Source: Lachnospiraceae bacterium AC2028 (GTDB lineage: Bacteria > Bacillota > Clostridia > Lachnospirales > Lachnospiraceae). From it: DNA of 64,000 nucleotides. The position numbers and the translations under genes were made by a program. Within the stretch, counting starts at the first letter, position 1, and every line of letters starts with the position of its first letter. Below, in pieces: positions 62,566 through 64,000 of this stretch. The notes beneath the pieces were generated by a model, which saw nothing but the letters and a program-made list of their open reading frames with translations, did not search any database and was not told where the DNA came from. Location of the stretch: NCBI GenBank assembly GCA_000702685.1, contig JNJD01000006.1, positions 496,001 through 560,000 on the forward strand, in the 5' to 3' direction.

Positions 62566-63054
62566 TTACTTTTTTCTTTCGTATGTCACGAAATGATAGG
62601 TCAGGTCGAAGTAGGTCTGTTCGTCGGAAGTATCGGTGATCTCCCACTCTTCATCCGCATCGAGATCGTGTAAATACGTATCCGCTTCATATGTGTGATC
62701 TATGCGTGTTACGATCGCTTTGTCGCAATAGGGAAGAAGCTGGTCATAGATCGTGCCTCCGCCGATGACAAAGACTTCATCATCGATATCCTTTACCATC
62801 TCAAGAAGCTCATCAACGCTGTGGGCAACCTTTGCTCCCTCCACACTGTATCCGGGATCACGGCTCATGATGATGTTGGTTCTGTTCTTGAGGGGAAGGC
62901 CACCGGGAAATGTCGAAAGAGTTTTTCTTCCGAGTATTACGGTATGACCTGTAGTAAGTTCCTTGAAGTTCTTATGGTCTTCCTTGATCCTGACAAGAAG
63001 CTCGTCCTTGTTTCCGATTCCCCACTTCTCATCGGCTGCAACAATTATAGTCAT
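62566..63054 (-). CDS. dfrA: Dihydrofolate reductase
   Basis: A 162-residue NADPH-dependent reductase making tetrahydrofolate. Typical motifs: IIVAADEKWGIGNKDELLVRI, GHTVILGRKTLSTFPGGLPLKNRTNIIMSR, VFVIGGGTIYDQLLPYCDKAIVTRID (each broken by loops). The active-site acid is Glu or Asp in the DELL segment. ATG 63054 is 11 bases after GGAG; a GTG three codons earlier is too close to it. It follows thyA, whose product regenerates the dihydrofolate, with an 80-base palindromic interval between. Confidence 0.95.
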   Translation of the reverse strand: MTIIVAADEKWGIGNKDELLVRIKEDHKNFKELTTGHTVILGRKTLSTFPGGLPLKNRTNIIMSRDPGYSVEGAKVAHSVDELLEMVKDIDDEVFVIGGGTIYDQLLPYCDKAIVTRIDHTYEADTYLHDLDADEEWEITDTSDEQTYFDLTYHFVTYERKK

Positions 63055-63077
63055 GTAAGTCACTACTCCTTAATGGT

Positions 63078-63140
63078 GAGTCACGGGGACAGTCCCTCCT
63101 GACTCATGATATGAGTCAGTGGGGACTGTCCCCGTGACTC
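63078..63140. repeat. 63-bp near-perfect palindrome between thyA and dfrA
   Basis: Arms of 30 bases (63078-63107 and 63111-63140) differ at only two positions, spacer GAT. Each arm holds GAGTCACGGGGACAGTCCC and TGACTCAT. The GGGGACAGTCCC core is akin to the core at 41840-41852. In the thyA-dfrA transcript it would form a very stable hairpin just before the dfrA ribosome site. Confidence 0.9.
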
Positions 63141-63148
63141 ATTTCACC

Positions 63149-63997
63149 TCAGATTGCGATGGGTATGTTCCTGATCTGCTCATGATGCTGATAATTCTCA
63201 AGTGAAACGTCATCAGCGGTAAATTCATAGAAATCATGTACATCGGGATTCAAGATGAACTTCGGCGCAGGCAGAGGTTCTCTTTTCAGCATCTCCTCGA
63301 TAAGAGGGATATGCCTGTCATAGATGTGGCAATCCGCGATGACATGTACAAGTTCACCCACTCTCATATCACATACCTGGGCGAGCATATGGACAAGTAC
63401 CGCATACTGTACGATGTTCCAGTTATTGGCTGCGAGCATATCCTGTGAACGCTGGTTCAGGATTGCATTGAGCGTGAGCTTGTCATCCCCGTTCTTCTGG
63501 GTGACATTGAATGTCATTGAATAAGCACAGGGGTACAGATTCATCTCGTGAAGATCCTGGAAAACATAGATGTTGGTAAGGATCCTTCTCGAGAACGGGT
63601 TGTTCTTAAGATCATAGATCACACGGTCGACCTGGTCCATCATGCCCTCACGGTATTCATGCTTAACGCCCATCTGATATCCGTAAGCTTTTCCGATGGA
63701 TCCGTTCTCATCGGCCCACTCATCCCAGATATGGGATCCGAGATCATGGATATTGTTGCTCTTTCTCTGCCATATCCAGAGCATCTCGTCCGTAGCGGAT
63801 TTAAGTCCGGTACGGCGCAGTGTCATGATAGGAAATTCCCTGCTGAGATCGTATCTGTTCACAACACCGAATTTCTTGATCGTATATGCGGGAGTTCCGT
63901 CTTCCCAGTGGGGACGTACCTTCTGGCCTTCGGTACTGGTACCGTTCTCCAGAATATCCCTGCAGGTTTCTATGAATACTTCATCTGCATAACTCAT
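63149..63997 (-). CDS. thyA: Thymidylate synthase
   Basis: A 282-residue ThyA converting dUMP to dTMP with methylene-tetrahydrofolate. Motifs: PIMTLRRTGLKSATDEMLWIWQRKSN, GSHIWDEWADENGSIGKAYGYQMG, FSRRILTN (phosphate Arg), catalytic Cys in LYPCAYSMTFNV, NQRSQDMLAANNWNI, and ADCHIYDRHIPLI. The Cys region and LAANNWNI are closer to the Bacillus ThyA/phage subgroup than to E. coli ThyA. Complete within the window; the start lies 3 bases from its right edge, so the ribosome site cannot be judged. Confidence 0.94.
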   Translation of the reverse strand: MSYADEVFIETCRDILENGTSTEGQKVRPHWEDGTPAYTIKKFGVVNRYDLSREFPIMTLRRTGLKSATDEMLWIWQRKSNNIHDLGSHIWDEWADENGSIGKAYGYQMGVKHEYREGMMDQVDRVIYDLKNNPFSRRILTNIYVFQDLHEMNLYPCAYSMTFNVTQKNGDDKLTLNAILNQRSQDMLAANNWNIVQYAVLVHMLAQVCDMRVGELVHVIADCHIYDRHIPLIEEMLKREPLPAPKFILNPDVHDFYEFTADDVSLENYQHHEQIRNIPIAI

Positions 63998-64000
63998 AAA

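Noticed and set aside
1-64000. CRISPR arrays, phage genes, IS transposases, integrases
   Set aside because: No regular direct repeats with unique spacers and no transposase or integrase motifs were seen in any frame.

Overview
The window is a low-to-moderate GC Gram-positive chromosome segment, most likely a Clostridia member of the Lachnospiraceae type (a gut or rumen plant-fibre degrader). The evidence is the clustered dgt-dnaG-rpoD-trmK genes, a CIRCE/HrcA operator before hsp20, BlaI/M56-type regulation, many lipoproteins with lipoboxes, strong AGGAGG ribosome sites, Clostridia-type multi-domain nucleoside kinase, and a cytosolic glycosidase set for plant hemicellulose. No phage, IS transposase or CRISPR array is seen.

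Layout. 1-8.6 kb (minus strand): a partial His/Cys/Asp-tailed CobW-type metallochaperone, RNase P RNA, and the housekeeping run dgt, dnaG, rpoD, trmK and a nucleoside kinase; rpoD carries an unusually long lysine/alanine/proline repeat tail. 8.8-13.9 kb (plus): two ABC exporter half-molecules with extra N-terminal domains flanking a DUF1854 protein. 14-17.4 kb (minus): FtsX-type permease plus ATPase behind a palindromic operator. 17.6-23 kb (minus): HAD phosphatase, lipoprotein, a small membrane protein, a 65-residue peptide that looks like a ribosomally made natural-product precursor, a membrane alpha/beta hydrolase and a PH-like protein. 23.0-23.3 kb: tRNA-Leu(CAG) followed by a chain of hairpins ending in a 13-bp copy of the tRNA 3' end.

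23.4-33.2 kb (minus): GH43, a FliD-like protein, GH31, a membrane-spanning GH29 fusion and GH94. Together they could debranch and phosphorolyse xyloglucan-like oligosaccharides in the cytosol; no transporter or regulator for this locus is in the window. 33.3-37.8 kb: serine hydrolase, TetR regulator, clostripain-type lipoprotein peptidase, SDR dehydrogenase. 37.9-41.8 kb: methyltransferase and GT2 glycosyltransferase for surface glycans. 41.9-45.1 kb: CIRCE-controlled hsp20 and a BlaI regulator with an M56/M23-like membrane sensor. 45.1-49.2 kb: a zinc-uptake operon (Fur-family regulator, Cys-rich membrane protein, substrate binder, ATPase, permease, OB-like lipoprotein) behind two tandem Zur-type boxes.

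49.3-55.5 kb: MBL hydrolase, two CmpB-type membrane proteins and a translationally coupled run of membrane proteins. 55.6-64 kb: a small unknown protein, a chemoreceptor converging on an HD-GYP protein, a PrsA-like foldase lipoprotein, ilvE, a leucine-rich lipoprotein, and thyA-dfrA separated by a 63-bp near-perfect palindrome. Functional assignments rest on motifs and family knowledge read by eye; no database search was possible.
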